Shown piece after piece: positions 47,245 through 57,429 of a DNA stretch of 64,000 nt (the stretch's first letter is position 1; the number at the start of each line of letters is the position of its first letter). The DNA comes from Candidatus Vondammii sp. HM_W22 (GTDB lineage: Bacteria > Pseudomonadota > Gammaproteobacteria > Chromatiales > Chromatiaceae), in contig NZ_CP099567.1 in NCBI RefSeq assembly GCF_022530855.2, forward strand, positions 3,286,001 through 3,350,000, written 5' to 3'. Position numbers and translations under genes: made by a program. The notes beneath the pieces were generated by a model. It was not told the origin of the DNA. It made no database searches and saw only the letters and a program-made list of their open reading frames with translations.

Positions 47245-47810
47245 TCAGCTCGAAGGCTTCGATATTTTTGTTGCGGTAGTGGTATTCTTTGTTTCCAGTA
47301 TTTCAGTAATCTTTTTCTTGAATTTACCAACTTGGAGCTTGATTGTGTCTTCGTCTGGTTCTGAGTTTGGAATGCGATCTACCAACTGAAAAACAAGTTT
47401 AGTCAATGATTCTTCATCATCACCGAAATTCTGAAACTGTGCAAAAGGTCCAGATGAAGCATCTTTCAAAGAAATCCCCAAGGCTACACCAAGAATAGGA
47501 GTTTCTAGTTTCCCTTTCGCCATGCTGGCCTCAAAAAGAATCCATGGCCGATTTACACTTCTCTCCGTGAGAAGGCAAATAATATCAGAGGCATCTTGAA
47601 TATTCTTGATGATTTCTGGACACCATACTCAATGCCTTGATTCCCTTTCCTATCTGATGTTCTGAACGACTTAAGCACGCCAGCACTTACGCTTCTCAGT
47701 AACCCACTGAAGGCTTCAGCCAACTTTGCGTCTCGCGTATCATGGCTAATAAACACAAGGGAACGGGCTGTTTTCACGATTTCCTTTTTTGGTTTATTTT
47801 CATCAGCCAT
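47245..47810 (-). pseudogene. TIR-domain protein, one frameshift
   Basis: From the ATG at 47810 the minus strand reads TARSLVFISHDTRDAKLAEA, a TIR-fold opening (FISHDTRD), then GVLKSFRTSDRKGNQGIEYG. Near 47622 the frame shifts by one base; the other frame continues WCPEIIKNIQDASDIICLLT, NRPWILFEASMAKGKLE and ILGVALGISLKDA. The Glu in WILFEAS is in the place of the catalytic Glu of TIR NADases. The C-terminal part (FQLVDRIPNSEPDEDTIKLQ) is not recognised. TIR proteins of bacteria are often anti-phage effectors or signal generators, but no partner gene is next to it. The gene is bounded by IS3 and IS256. Confidence 0.7.
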
Positions 47811-48169
47811 TTTTGCCTCCTAAGTTTTGTTGTTGTTCAGTGAAATATTAATGTCTGTTGAACTAAGCCGCCCAGAATAGTCCGTCGATGCTTATTTATA
47901 GGAAATTGTTTTTGGCAGGAGGGTTCATTCGATAATGCAACAAGGAAGAGGAATGCCGGGGTTGGCTGTAGTTGCTGTATCACTGCGCCTTCAGAATGAT
48001 TCTCCATGGCCTTGTCCGTTCGTTTTTTCCTAACTACTTATCTCGATAATACCCCATTTTCCGCGTTTATGCCGCACTCGGCCATCAGGTCCGCGGGATC
48101 TGTCCCGACAAGACTCAATGACTGTCTATGGTGCCTTAGCCGTCGTCAGCCACTTCCCCGATATACCGG
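47811..48169. other. no recognisable gene
   Basis: About 360 bp between the TIR gene and IS256 copy C. The only open frame (48006-48194) runs into the IS end and resembles nothing known. The TIR-gene promoter should lie here. Confidence 0.5.
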
Positions 48170-49534
48170 AGTTATAGTCAAATCTGGTGTTTAGCCAGTT
48201 GAATCAAGCGGCGACCTGATCGACTCCTGCTACCTCAACACCCTCTTTAAATTTGATTCCGGTTATCACCTTCGCCAGATAATCGAAACCCCGTAATCGT
48301 CTCCACGTCTTCTCGGCACACCGGCCGAGTTTGAACATCATGTGTAGCATGCCGTCACGCGATAGGCAGCCCTTGGAACGCTTGGTTCGATGGCGGATTG
48401 TCCCGAAGGTGGATTCAATCGGATTGCTGGTCCGAATGCTCTGCCAATGCTGCGCAGGAAATTGATAGAAAGCCATCAGTTCCTCTCGGTCTTTGTGCAG
48501 ACAGATGGCAGCCTTCGGATACTTTGGCTCATACGTTTTGATAAACAGATCAAAGGCCTTTTCCGCATCGGCCTGGGTCTCCGACTGCCAGATGTTGTCC
48601 AGTGCCTGCTTCGCTTTCGGCTGAGCTGACCTTGGCAGGCATCATGGTTTTGTGCATCCAGCAGCGCTGCTGGCGCGTCTCCGGATACACTTCCTCCAGC
48701 GCAGCCCAGAATCCCATGGCACCGTCACCGATCGCCAATTTTGGCGGGGTCAGTCCGCGTGACTTCAGTTTCAACAGTACCTCCCGCCAGCTCTGTGTGG
48801 ACTCCCGTACACCATCCTCAATTGCCAGAAAATGCTTCTCACCACGCTCATTCACGCCGATCACCACCAGGGCACACAGCTTCGTCTGCTCTGCTCTCTG
48901 TCCGCTGTAGACACCGTCTGCACCCAATGGCCCTTATCCAGGCGCTCCTCGCACCCGCTCCGATATTCTTCTGCCCAGACCTGCTTCAGACGCGATACCC
49001 TGCCGGCCGACAAGCCTGTTGCATCCGGACCCACCAGCACTTTCAGGGCTTCACCCATCTCTCCACTGGAAATCCCCTTCAGGTAGAGCCACGCCAGCGC
49101 CGCTTCCAGTGACTTCGTCTTGCGTACATACGGCGGCACCAGAGCTGATCGGAACGCCACCGGCTCGTCGGTCTTCGCGCGAACTTTGGGGATCTTGACC
49201 GTGACCGGCCCCAATCCTGTCTGCAATTTACGAGCTGGCAGGTGACCATTACGCACCACACCCACCTTGCCATCCTCTGTCCGTCGCTCGACGTGCTCCG
49301 CCAACAGCTCCAGCAGATCGGCCTCCACCGGCTGGTAGATCAACTGCTCTGCACCGCTTCTCGGCAACTCTGTCAGCGAATCGATAATCGTATCTCGACC
49401 TGCCAGCTTAACAACGTTATTCTTACTCATGGTCGCGTATCTCCAATGGTTGTTTTGATGTCTCGCAACAACAAATCAACCAGATACCCCGCTTTTTTTC
49501 AATTCCTTTCAAACAACACTTTTAGTTATAACTC
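48170..49534 (-). mobile_element. IS256-family element, group I, copy C
   Basis: Starts GAGTTATAGTCAAATCTGG at 48170 and ends GTTATAACTC at 49534. No target duplication is evident (ATATACCG against TAAAATTG). The transposase has the only intact N-terminus in this group: ATG at 49430, MSKNNVVKLAGRDTIIDSL and Gln where the other copies have a TAG. It is broken instead by deletions near 48920 (about 10 bp) and 48642 (about 11 bp). Confidence 0.92.
48204..49430 (-). pseudogene. IS256-family transposase (copy C), frameshifted
   Basis: Three pieces: N-terminal 48861-49430 (start through KGHWV), central 48550-48927 (DGVYSGQRAEQ, then CWMHKTM), and C-terminal 48204-48476 (SNPIESTFGTIRHRTK, HMMFKLG). 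Two short deletions separate them. The N-terminal piece shows the native length of the family protein (about 419 residues). Confidence 0.85.
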
Positions 49535-49569
49535 TAAAATTGCGCCCCACATTGTGTTCAAAGAGCTTA

Positions 49570-49599
49570 TTGACAAGTTGGCAGTCAACGCGGTACTCT
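49570..49599 (+). promoter_or_regulatory. possible promoter upstream of rpmH
   Basis: TTGACA at about 49570 followed after 18 bp by TACTCT. It lies between IS256 copy C and rpmH, so it may be the surviving promoter for rpmH-rnpA-yidC-mnmE. The -10 match is weak. Confidence 0.35.
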
Positions 49600-49704
49600 A
49601 CGCTCATATTCTGAATGGTTTTTCTGTGCGCGACCGCTCTATGTTTATTTTTAAGTTAGTTGGGCCTTGGAAAAGCGGATTTTTTGTTTATCGGTGATAT
49701 AGCT

Positions 49705-49839
49705 ATGAAGAGAACCTTCCAACCCAGCAACCTTAAGCGTACCCGTACTCATGGTTTTCGTGCCCGCATGGCTACCCGAGGTGGTCGAAGAGTTATTAAT
49801 GCCCGTCGTGCCAAGGGTCGCACTCGACTGACACCTTAA
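49705..49839 (+). CDS. rpmH: 50S ribosomal protein L34
   Basis: The 44-residue protein [20 protein letters not shown] and onward is an unmistakable L34, with [20 protein letters not shown]. It is too short for the general ORF threshold but intact. It is normally next to dnaA and oriC; here the upstream side is IS256 copy C instead. Confidence 0.97.
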   Translation: MKRTFQPSNLKRTRTHGFRARMATRGGRRVINARRAKGRTRLTP

Positions 49840-49852
49840 TTTCCAGCTGCAA

Positions 49853-50218
49853 TTGCAAATAATTGGAGCAAGACTTCCTCGATCCGCTAGACTGCTGACT
49901 CCAGCAGTATTCAAACGGGTATTTCAACGGTCCAAAAGCAGCTCTGATAGATTTTTTACCATACTATCGTCTCCAAACGAGCTGCCTCAAGCTCGGCTGG
50001 GTATGGCGATAGCCAAGAAAAATCTGAAACGGGCCGTTGATCGAAATCTTGTCAAAAGAATAGTCAGAGAGAGCTTCAGGCAACACCAGCGGGACCTTGC
50101 AGGCTTTGATCTGGTTGTGCTTTGCAGGAGAGACTTGCCGGTTAAGGGGAAGCTGGCTCTTAGGCGCTCTTTGGCTAGGCACTGGAAAAAAGTATCTGTT
50201 GGTTTTAACGAAAGCTGA
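49853..50218 (+). CDS. rnpA: ribonuclease P protein component
   Basis: The protein (121 residues from a TTG start) reads RLPRSARLLTPAVFKRVFQR, then ARLGMAIAKKNLKRAVDRNLVKRIVRESFR with the RNR-like motif, and FDLVVLCRRDL. It binds the RNase P RNA for tRNA 5' maturation. The start is uncertain: TTG at 49853 lies 14 bases after the rpmH stop; TTG at 49865 is another choice. Order rpmH-rnpA is universal, but the usual yidD between rnpA and yidC is not seen in the 99 bp spacer. Confidence 0.93.
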   Translation: MQIIGARLPRSARLLTPAVFKRVFQRSKSSSDRFFTILSSPNELPQARLGMAIAKKNLKRAVDRNLVKRIVRESFRQHQRDLAGFDLVVLCRRDLPVKGKLALRRSLARHWKKVSVGFNES

Positions 50219-50317
50219 AAATATCCGATTTTTTTCTCTGCAAACCGGGTTTTTCAGTTCATAATAACGGCCTAATCAGCCAGCTAATTGAACATTCTAC
50301 CCGAATTGTGAGAGTCC

Positions 50318-51997
50318 ATGGACAATCTTCGCCTTATGCTTTTTTTTGGTTTGGCTTTAATTTCGTTGATGCTTTGGCAAGCCTGGAACCAAGACTACGG
50401 AGAAAACCAGCAGCCAGTAGCTGGGGCAGATACAGTTAAAACTGCACCTTCCTACACCCCTTCAATGCCGGTACCCGCTGCCAAGGCGAGTGGTGAAATA
50501 CCTCAAGCGACACCAACTGTAGGTACCGTATCCAGTGCTGCCGTGCCATCAATGACAGAGACTGCCGCCAGCAGCTCTGCCAAGGTAAATGTCAAAACCG
50601 ACCTTTACACCATGGAGATTGATACCAGGGGTGGCAATATCCTCAAGGTATTCCTCAATGATTTCCCGGAAGCACTGGGTGATACGGAGAATAAACTCCA
50701 GTTGATGACCCCTATTTTTCCTGATGTATACATCGGCCAATCCGGCCTGATCGGAGGTGAGCAGATCAGTGCTCCCACTCATGAGGCGATTTACCAGACG
50801 GAGAAAAATAGTTACCAGATATCTGATGGAGATGACACGCTGCAATTTGATCTGGCCTGGAGCGGTGAGGATGGCATCAAGGTAACCAAGCGCTTTATAT
50901 ACACCCGCGGCAGCTATCTGGTGACAGTTCAGCACATTGTGGAAAACGGTTCAGGCAAGCCCTGGGTTGGTCGTGAATACCGTCAATTGATGCGTAGTGA
51001 ACCGACTGACGACGGGGAGTCTAAATTTGTCTACACCTATACCGGTGGTGCCATCTACTCAGAGGAGGAGAAGTACGAGAAGATCTCTTTCGGTGATATG
51101 GAAGACAAAAAGCTGGCCCGGGATGTAAAGGGTGGCTGGATAGCGATGCTTCAACACTATTTTGTCGGTGCCTGGATTCCTCCGGTTGAAGAGACAGACC
51201 ATTTCTACAGCAACGTACTGTCAGGGAAGCGCTATGTACTGGGTGCTTATACACCTTCGATACAGCTCGAGAGTGGTGCAACCCACACATTTTCCACTGG
51301 CTTTGTAGCCGGCCCCAAATTGCAGGAGGAGTTGGCGGAAATTGCCACAGGTCTTGATCTGAGTGTGGATTACGGCTGGTTGACGGTGCTAGCTCAGCCA
51401 ATATTCTGGCTTCTGAAGAAAATCCAGTCGGTTGTCACTAACTGGGGCTTGTCCATCATTCTGCTCACCATGATGATCAAAGCGGTCTTTTTCAAGCTCT
51501 CTGAGACCAGCTATAGGTCCATGGCCAACATGCGCAAAATGACACCACGCATTCAGGCGCTGAAGGATCGCTACGGAGATGATAAACAGCGGATGAATCA
51601 GGCAATGATGGAGCTCTACAAAAAAGAGAAGATCAACCCCCTGGGCGGTTGTCTCCCGATCGTGGTACAGATTCCGGTATTTATTGCCCTCTACTGGGTA
51701 TTGCTCGAAAGTGTTGAACTGCGCCAGGCACCCTTCATTCTCTGGATTCATGATCTCTCGACGAAAGATCCCTACTTTGTTCTCCCTGTCATCATGGGTG
51801 TTTCCATGTTTATTCAGCAGAAACTGAATCCTGCTCCACCAGATCCAATGCAAGCCAAGATCATGATGAGTCTGCCCTTTGTATTCACCATCTTTTTTGC
51901 CTTCTTCCCCTCTGGCCTAGTGCTTTACTGGGTGGTTAATAATACCCTTTCCATTGCTCAGCAGTGGTACATTACCCGCCAGATCGAGGCGGCGTAA
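50318..51997 (+). CDS. yidC: membrane protein insertase
   Basis: The 559-residue protein has the N-terminal transmembrane anchor (MLFFGLALISLMLWQAW), a low-complexity linker, the large periplasmic domain (about 75-340), and the C-terminal five-helix core (VTNWGLSIILLTMMIKAVFF, YKKEKINPLGGCLPIVVQIP, ALYWVLLESVEL, DPYFVLPVIMGVSMFIQQKL, LVLYWVVNNTLSIAQQW). It inserts membrane proteins with or without SecYEG. Length is near that of E. coli YidC (548). Frame intact. Confidence 0.96.
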   Translation: MDNLRLMLFFGLALISLMLWQAWNQDYGENQQPVAGADTVKTAPSYTPSMPVPAAKASGEIPQATPTVGTVSSAAVPSMTETAASSSAKVNVKTDLYTMEIDTRGGNILKVFLNDFPEALGDTENKLQLMTPIFPDVYIGQSGLIGGEQISAPTHEAIYQTEKNSYQISDGDDTLQFDLAWSGEDGIKVTKRFIYTRGSYLVTVQHIVENGSGKPWVGREYRQLMRSEPTDDGESKFVYTYTGGAIYSEEEKYEKISFGDMEDKKLARDVKGGWIAMLQHYFVGAWIPPVEETDHFYSNVLSGKRYVLGAYTPSIQLESGATHTFSTGFVAGPKLQEELAEIATGLDLSVDYGWLTVLAQPIFWLLKKIQSVVTNWGLSIILLTMMIKAVFFKLSETSYRSMANMRKMTPRIQALKDRYGDDKQRMNQAMMELYKKEKINPLGGCLPIVVQIPVFIALYWVLLESVELRQAPFILWIHDLSTKDPYFVLPVIMGVSMFIQQKLNPAPPDPMQAKIMMSLPFVFTIFFAFFPSGLVLYWVVNNTLSIAQQWYITRQIEAA

Positions 51998-52015
51998 CAG
52001 AAGGCTTGCGTCTGA

Positions 52016-53368
52016 TTGCCTGTGGATAAACAGGATATCATCGCCGCTATTGCCACCCCGCCAGGAATAGGCGGGGTGGGCATTATCCGGGTTTCCGGCA
52101 AATCCCTTGAGTCGATTGCCAAGTTGGTAATCGGCCGGCTACCCCCTCCCCGCCACGCCAGCTATAGCCGTTTTGTTGATGCTTCGGAAGAGGTAATCGA
52201 CGAAGGGATCGCACTCTTTTTCCCCGGACCAAACTCCTTTACAGGCGAAGATGTGCTGGAACTCCAGGGTCATGGCGGCCCAGTGGTGATGGACATGTTA
52301 CTGCAAAGGGTGTTGCAGTGCGGCGCCAGACTGGCCCACCCCGGTGAGTTCAGTCAGCGGGCATTTCTCAATGGAAAGCTCGATCTCACCCAAGCCGAGG
52401 CGATTGCCGATCTGGTAGAGAGCGGCACCGCTGCTGCTGCCAGACTTGCCGTCCGGTCACTGGAGGGAGAGTTCTCCAGACGAATTCAGATATTGCTGGA
52501 GCAACTCACCCAGCTGCGCATCTATGTTGAGGCAGCAATCGACTTTCCGGAAGAAGAGATTGATTATCTCTCCGATGAAAAAGTGAATACTGACTTACGT
52601 CTGATCATAGATACTTTGCGCAGTGTACAGAAAAGTGCCCAACTAGGCCGATTGTTGCGGGATGGTATGACTCTGGTGATAGCCGGACGTCCCAATGCCG
52701 GCAAATCCAGCCTGTTGAATGCCCTGGCTGGCCGGGAGTCGGCGATTGTGACGGATATTCCGGGAACCACCAGAGATCTGCTGAGAGAGCAGATCCAGAT
52801 AGATGGCATGCCGCTGCACCTTATCGACACGGCGGGTTTGAGGGAGAGTACCGACCAAGTGGAAAAAGAGGGTATTCGCCGGGCACGTGAAGAAATCGGG
52901 AAAGCAGATCGTATTCTTTGGATCTTTGATGACACAGCAGATCCGGGAGATGGTGATCTGGATAGAGAGACACTCCCTCCTCAAGTGCCGATTACGTTGA
53001 TTAGAAATAAAGTGGATAAAACAAGGTCTCCGTCAAGCCTCAGGGAGACAGCTGCTGGAGTCGAGATATCCCTCTCCGCAAAAACCGGGGAAGGGATGGG
53101 TCTACTGCGCCAGCATCTGAAACAGAGCATGGGATTTAGCGCTGGCCAGGAGGGAGAATTCATCGCCAGACGCCGTCATCTGGATGCCTTACAGCGTACA
53201 AGTGAGCACATACTTACCGGTAAAAGTGTACTGGAAGAGAGCGGTTCAGGTGAATTGCTGGCAGAAGACCTGCGTCAGGCGCAGATTGCACTGGGTGAGG
53301 TTACCGGGGAATTTACCGCAGATGATCTGCTGGGGGGAATTTTCAGTAGTTTCTGTATCGGTAAATAA
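52016..53368 (+). CDS. mnmE: tRNA uridine-5-carboxymethylaminomethyl modification GTPase
   Basis: The 450-residue protein has the folate-binding N-domain ([20 protein letters not shown]), the G domain with P-loop GRPNAGKS at 224-231, DTAGLRES from 271 and NKVDK, and the C-terminal FCIGK with the functional Cys. MnmE works with MnmG on wobble uridines. The start is either TTG at 52016 or GTG at 52022 ([11 protein letters not shown]). In relatives mnmG, rsmG, parA and parB follow; here IS256 group II copy G begins 50 bp after the stop. Confidence 0.95.
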   Translation: MPVDKQDIIAAIATPPGIGGVGIIRVSGKSLESIAKLVIGRLPPPRHASYSRFVDASEEVIDEGIALFFPGPNSFTGEDVLELQGHGGPVVMDMLLQRVLQCGARLAHPGEFSQRAFLNGKLDLTQAEAIADLVESGTAAAARLAVRSLEGEFSRRIQILLEQLTQLRIYVEAAIDFPEEEIDYLSDEKVNTDLRLIIDTLRSVQKSAQLGRLLRDGMTLVIAGRPNAGKSSLLNALAGRESAIVTDIPGTTRDLLREQIQIDGMPLHLIDTAGLRESTDQVEKEGIRRAREEIGKADRILWIFDDTADPGDGDLDRETLPPQVPITLIRNKVDKTRSPSSLRETAAGVEISLSAKTGEGMGLLRQHLKQSMGFSAGQEGEFIARRRHLDALQRTSEHILTGKSVLEESGSGELLAEDLRQAQIALGEVTGEFTADDLLGGIFSSFCIGK

Positions 53369-53419
53369 CAAGGTAAAACAAAAGAAACTAAAAGCATAGT
53401 AAACGCAGGCATATAAGCG

Positions 53420-54723
53420 GAGCCTGTAAAGTTTTCTGTGTAACTGCCCGGGTTAAATATATTCCGCCAAGCGTTCTTCGAACTCAATCATAAATCTATT
53501 CAGTGCTGGTTTCCAATTGTGAATCGGCATGGTCCATTTTTTTGATGCTTGCTGCACCGCCAGGTACACCACTTTCATTGACGAGTCGTCGGTCGGAAAT
53601 AGCTTCCGTTTTTTAATTGCCTTGCGAACCACGCTGTTCATTGACTCGATGGCATTGGTTGTATAGATTGCCCTGCGGATGTCCTCAGGATAGCCAAACA
53701 GGGTATTAAGATTGTGCCAGTGGCTACGCCATGAACGGCTGAGCTGGGGATATTTGTCGTCCCATCGGTTAGAGAAATTATCAAGTTCCAGTAGCGCTTC
53801 ATCTTCGGTGACAGACTTATATATTTTCTTCAGGTCTGCCGTCACTGCCTTGTAGTCTTTCCAGGGCACATACTTCATCGAGTTGCGCACCATGTGAACA
53901 ATACAGAGCTGGACCTGAGTCTCGGGAAACGCTGTATTGATTGCGTCTGGAAAGCCCTTCAGGCCATCGATACAGGCTATCAGGATATCCTTCACGCCGC
54001 GATTCTGGAGCTCTGTGAGTACATTGAGCCAGAACTTGGCACCCTCATTCTCTGACAGCCAGAGCCCCAACAATTCCTTGTGGCCCTCCATGTTCACGCC
54101 CAGTGCCAGATAAATTGCCTTATTGATCACTTTCTTGTCTTGCCGGATTTTTACGACAATACAATCCAGGTAAATAATGAGATAGACCGCATCCAGTGGC
54201 CTAGATTGCCATTCAATCACTTGTTCAATAACAGCGTCAGTCACTTTGGGAATCAAGGTGGCGGCGGAGACATCAGCACCGTACATTTCTTTAATGGTCG
54301 TGACGATTTCTCGTGTTGTCATGCCCTGGGCATACAAGAAAATAATCTTGTCGTCCATGGAAGTAAATCGACACTGGTGTTTTTTAACGAGCTTGGGCTC
54401 GAAACTCCCAACTCTGTCGCGTGGTGTATCGAGCTCGAACTGGTCAGCTTCCGTTCGGTTAGTCTTACTGGCATAGCCGTTGCGGTTATTGGCAGCTGCG
54501 GACTGCTCGTGCCTTTCAAAGCCAAGATGATCATCTAACTCAGCGTTCAGTGCCGCTTCGGTCGTAATCTTGGTTAGCATCTGCAAAAAAGTCTTTGAGA
54601 TCGTCTTCCGTCTTGATATTTTTAGCGGCCGCATGAGCGATCGCCTGTAGTTCTTTCTTGTTCATAGCGCCTATCCTCAACCACGCTTGGGTTTAATGAT
54701 AGACAGTTACACAGAATTCAGGA
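53420..54723 (-). mobile_element. IS256-family group II, copy G
   Basis: Left end GAGCCTGTAAAGTTTTCTGT at 53420, right end CAGAATTCAGGA to 54723; the ends are imperfect inverted repeats. The flanks ATATAAGC and CATCCTCA are not a target duplication. It is the most complete group II copy and has the same orientation as copy F. Confidence 0.92.
53453..54664 (-). pseudogene. IS256-family transposase (group II), N-terminal frameshift
   Basis: The start ATG at 54664 reads MNKKELQAIAHAAAKNIKTE, then a T6 run (GACTTTTTTGCAG near 54588) shifts the frame; with five T it would read DFLQMLTKITTEAALNAELD. The downstream frame is open to 53453 and has the complete catalytic region: YLDCIVVKIRQDKKV (first D), ACIDGLKGFPDAINTAFPET (second D), CIVHMVRNSMKY, and TTNAIESMNSVVRKAIKKRK (E). 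So one homopolymer indel separates a 26-codon leader from 393 codons. Confidence 0.88.
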
Positions 54724-54739
54724 CATCCTCATTTTTGGT

Positions 54740-55765
54740 GTGCTAAGACTATTTGGAGGGTATTGCCCTTCAGTTCGCAAACGCGCTCAAAATGCTCTCA
54801 TTCTGGAAGAACGTGAAGAAATATCCAGAGGGCTTTCCGTGGGCTTGTCTTTGCGTCAGATAGCAAGAGACCTTGATCGCTCACCCTCAGCCATAAGCAG
54901 GGAAATTCAGCGCAATGGGGGAATGAACCGCTATCATGCAAATATTGCTGATAGTAAAGCTTGGGATCGTGCTCGTAGGCTAAAGCTGTGTAGACTTGCC
55001 CAGTGAGATAATCTTCGTAAAATCGTAGCCGATAAGCTTTCAAGAGTGGTCTCCTGAGCAGATATCTGGCTGGCTAAAGCGAAATTACCCAGAGAATGAG
55101 AAGTTACGTGTGTCACACGAAACCATCTATAAAAGCCTATTCATTCAGTCTCGTTGCGTATTGAAAAAAGAGCTTCAAAGACATCTTAGAACGCAAAGAG
55201 TCTTTCGGCAGTCCAGGCATAGTAATATTAAAAGGCTACCCAGAAGTGGCATTATTGATGGTATTTCCATAATCGCCCACCTGAAATTGAAGACCGGGCC
55301 GTCCCTGGCCACTGGGAAGGCGATTTGATCTCAGGTTCTTCCAATACTCATATAGCTACGTTAGTAGAGTGTCACTCGCGATTTACTATGCTCGTTAAAG
55401 TCGCAGGGAAAGACACTAATTCGGTTGTTTCCGCACTCACGAAACAGGTTAAAAAACTTCCAGACAAGCTGGTACAGGCATTAACTTGGAATAGGGGGAT
55501 GGAGCTTGCCGGTCACAAGAAATTTACTATGGCGACAGATGCAAAAGTCTACTTTTGTGACCCACAAAGTCCATGGCAAAGAGAGACCAATGAAAATACA
55601 AATCGGCTATTGAGGCAGTACTTTCCGAAGAAAATAGACTTATCGATTTACTCTCAGGCACAATTAGATCGCGTGGCGAAAAAATTCAATCAACGACCGA
55701 GAAAAACATTGGACTTCGCCACTCCTGCAGATAAACTAAATGATGGTATTGCATCGACCCCTTGA
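54740..55765 (+). pseudogene. IS30-family transposase, multiple frameshifts
   Basis: Pieces in order: EEREEISRGLSVGLSLRQIA and RDLDRSPSAISREIQRNGG (N-terminal helix-turn-helix), then VSHETIYKSLFIQSRC, then HWEGDLISGSSNTHIATLVE (first D), TMATDAKVYFCDPQSPWQRE and NENTNRLLRQYFPKK (catalytic E). Gaps and frame changes at about 55010, 55110 and 55330. Inverted repeats were not identified. Confidence 0.85.
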
Positions 55766-55784
55766 ATCTACATTGGGGCTGTTT

Positions 55785-56769
55785 GTGAAGACGTACGAAA
55801 GAACTCCTGAGACAGCAAGCTGTTCAACTCCGCCTGCAAGGAAAGAGCTTTAAGGAAACAGGCGGTTTATTGAATATTCATCCAAATACCGCTGGACAGT
55901 GGTATAAGTGCTGTCGTGTCGGTAGCAAAGAAACTCTAGCCATCGCGAAGCGAGGACCAAAAAATGCACACTATCGCCTGACTGAAGCTAACGATTCTGG
56001 ATCATATGGTGGATCAATACAAACTCGGTTTTGCGCTCTGAATTCGAGGTTCCATTGCTCAGCTTATTAAGCAGTTTTGAGGAATTAACATCCCTGTGCG
56101 GACTATGTCCGACTGCCTTAAGCGCTAGGTTTTTACTCCTCAAAAGCCAGCCTGGGAGAAAATTCCAGGCAAAAATAGATGCCTGATTGAAAGATGAGTA
56201 TCCTGGCATTGAGGAGCGGGCTAAAAAAGAGAATGCCACTATATTCTGGGGTGATGAAACGAGTATAAAAAATACCACGCAGCATGGTCGCTGTCATGCT
56301 CCGCAAGGACAAACGCCAGTACAGCGGCTCCCGTCCAAGCGGGTGTCGCTGAATATGATTTCAGCCTGCGAATCAGGGTGAAGTACAGCTTCATGCTGTA
56401 TGAGCCAGCCATGAATGCAAAAGTGCTGATCAAATTCCCAAGGGCACTGATTGAATCTACACCGGGAAAGGGAAAGGTATTCTGATACTGGACAATCTAC
56501 GAGTGCATCACGCCAAAAAAGCGAAGCGCTGGTTACCTAACCGGGCCGTAAACGCTATCAGGAAATTTTTTTTGCCTACCTATTCACCGGAACTAAACCC
56601 TGACGAGTATCTGAATTGTGATCTGAAAAGCATGCTTCATAGCGGAGAGGCGATTCGTTCTGTGAACGACCTGAAAAAGAGAACACGATCCTGTGTGCGA
56701 GCCTTGCAAAAGAAGCCTGAACGAGTGAAAAGTTACCTCAATGCGACATACATGAGGTACGCTGCCTAG
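55785..56769 (+). pseudogene. IS630-family transposase, multiple frameshifts
   Basis: The plus strand shows LRQQAVQLRLQGKSFKETGG, WYKCCRVGSKETLAIAKRGP, DEYPGIEERAKKENATIFW, GDETSIKNTTQHGRCHAPQG, LILDNLRVHHAKKAKRWLP and FLPTYSPELNPDEYLNCDLK and ends ATYMRYAA at 56769. It is the longest of three IS630 copies here and has several frame breaks (about 55990, 56060, 56385). The end TAAGTGTATTTTGCCGC matches the fragment beside modA. Confidence 0.88.
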
Positions 56770-56919
56770 TAAGTGTATTTTGCCGCTTGAGCTAATATAT
56801 TGAAAGGAAACGCCTCAATAACACTATGCTACTGTCTTTCGGAAAGTATAGCCAATTCAGCCGTTATATCAAAAATAATATTCCACCCCATATACCATAC
56901 GAGAAACCGGAACACCGGC

Positions 56920-57357
56920 TATTAATTGAAGATAGGCCAAAACATCGCATTGAGCCATATGGATCATCACGCCGTTGGCTGTTGAGCCCAGAGCAGCAGT
57001 TGAAAACCGTGTCACCCACGGTGGCCTATAATAATCAGGTCGACACTCTTCCCTTCTGCAACCCGTAAAACCTCCTCTTTAGCCAGACCAAGCGCCACAC
57101 AACGCTTGGCATTAGAAACACCATGGGTGATAGCCAGTTCCTTCAACTCCACCTCCGCATGCCGAACCAGTTGTGCCTCGAGAAGCATCTGATCAGACTT
57201 ATGCATATTCGACGGTACATCGAACGCTTGTATCCCACCACATGAATAATGCTCAATTTCGCCGCCCCTGCTCGGCCAATTCGGACTCTTTTTCGGTCAC
57301 CATCCGGGCCTCTGGGGAAAAATCGACCACCAAAAGAATATGTTGGTCATTGTCCAT
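56920..57357 (-). pseudogene. universal stress protein UspA-family pseudogene
   Basis: From the ATG at 57357 (with GGAG upstream) the minus strand reads DNDQHILLVVDFSPEARMVT; after frameshifts QLVRHAEVELKELAITHGVS and LRVAEGKSVDLIIIGHRG (the ATP-binding GxxGH-like end), then GVMIHMAQCDVLAYL. The order matches a single UspA domain of about 145 residues with two or more frame breaks. It is not functional. Confidence 0.8.
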
Positions 57358-57429
57358 ATAAATCTCCTTATTTTTCAACTAATTAACATTGAGTATGGTC
57401 ACTCAGAGAGAGTTTTTACAGCCGGTTTT

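Noticed and set aside
48006-48194. 62-codon plus-strand frame left of IS256 copy C
   Set aside because: It runs into the IS end and has no recognisable motif or good ribosome site.
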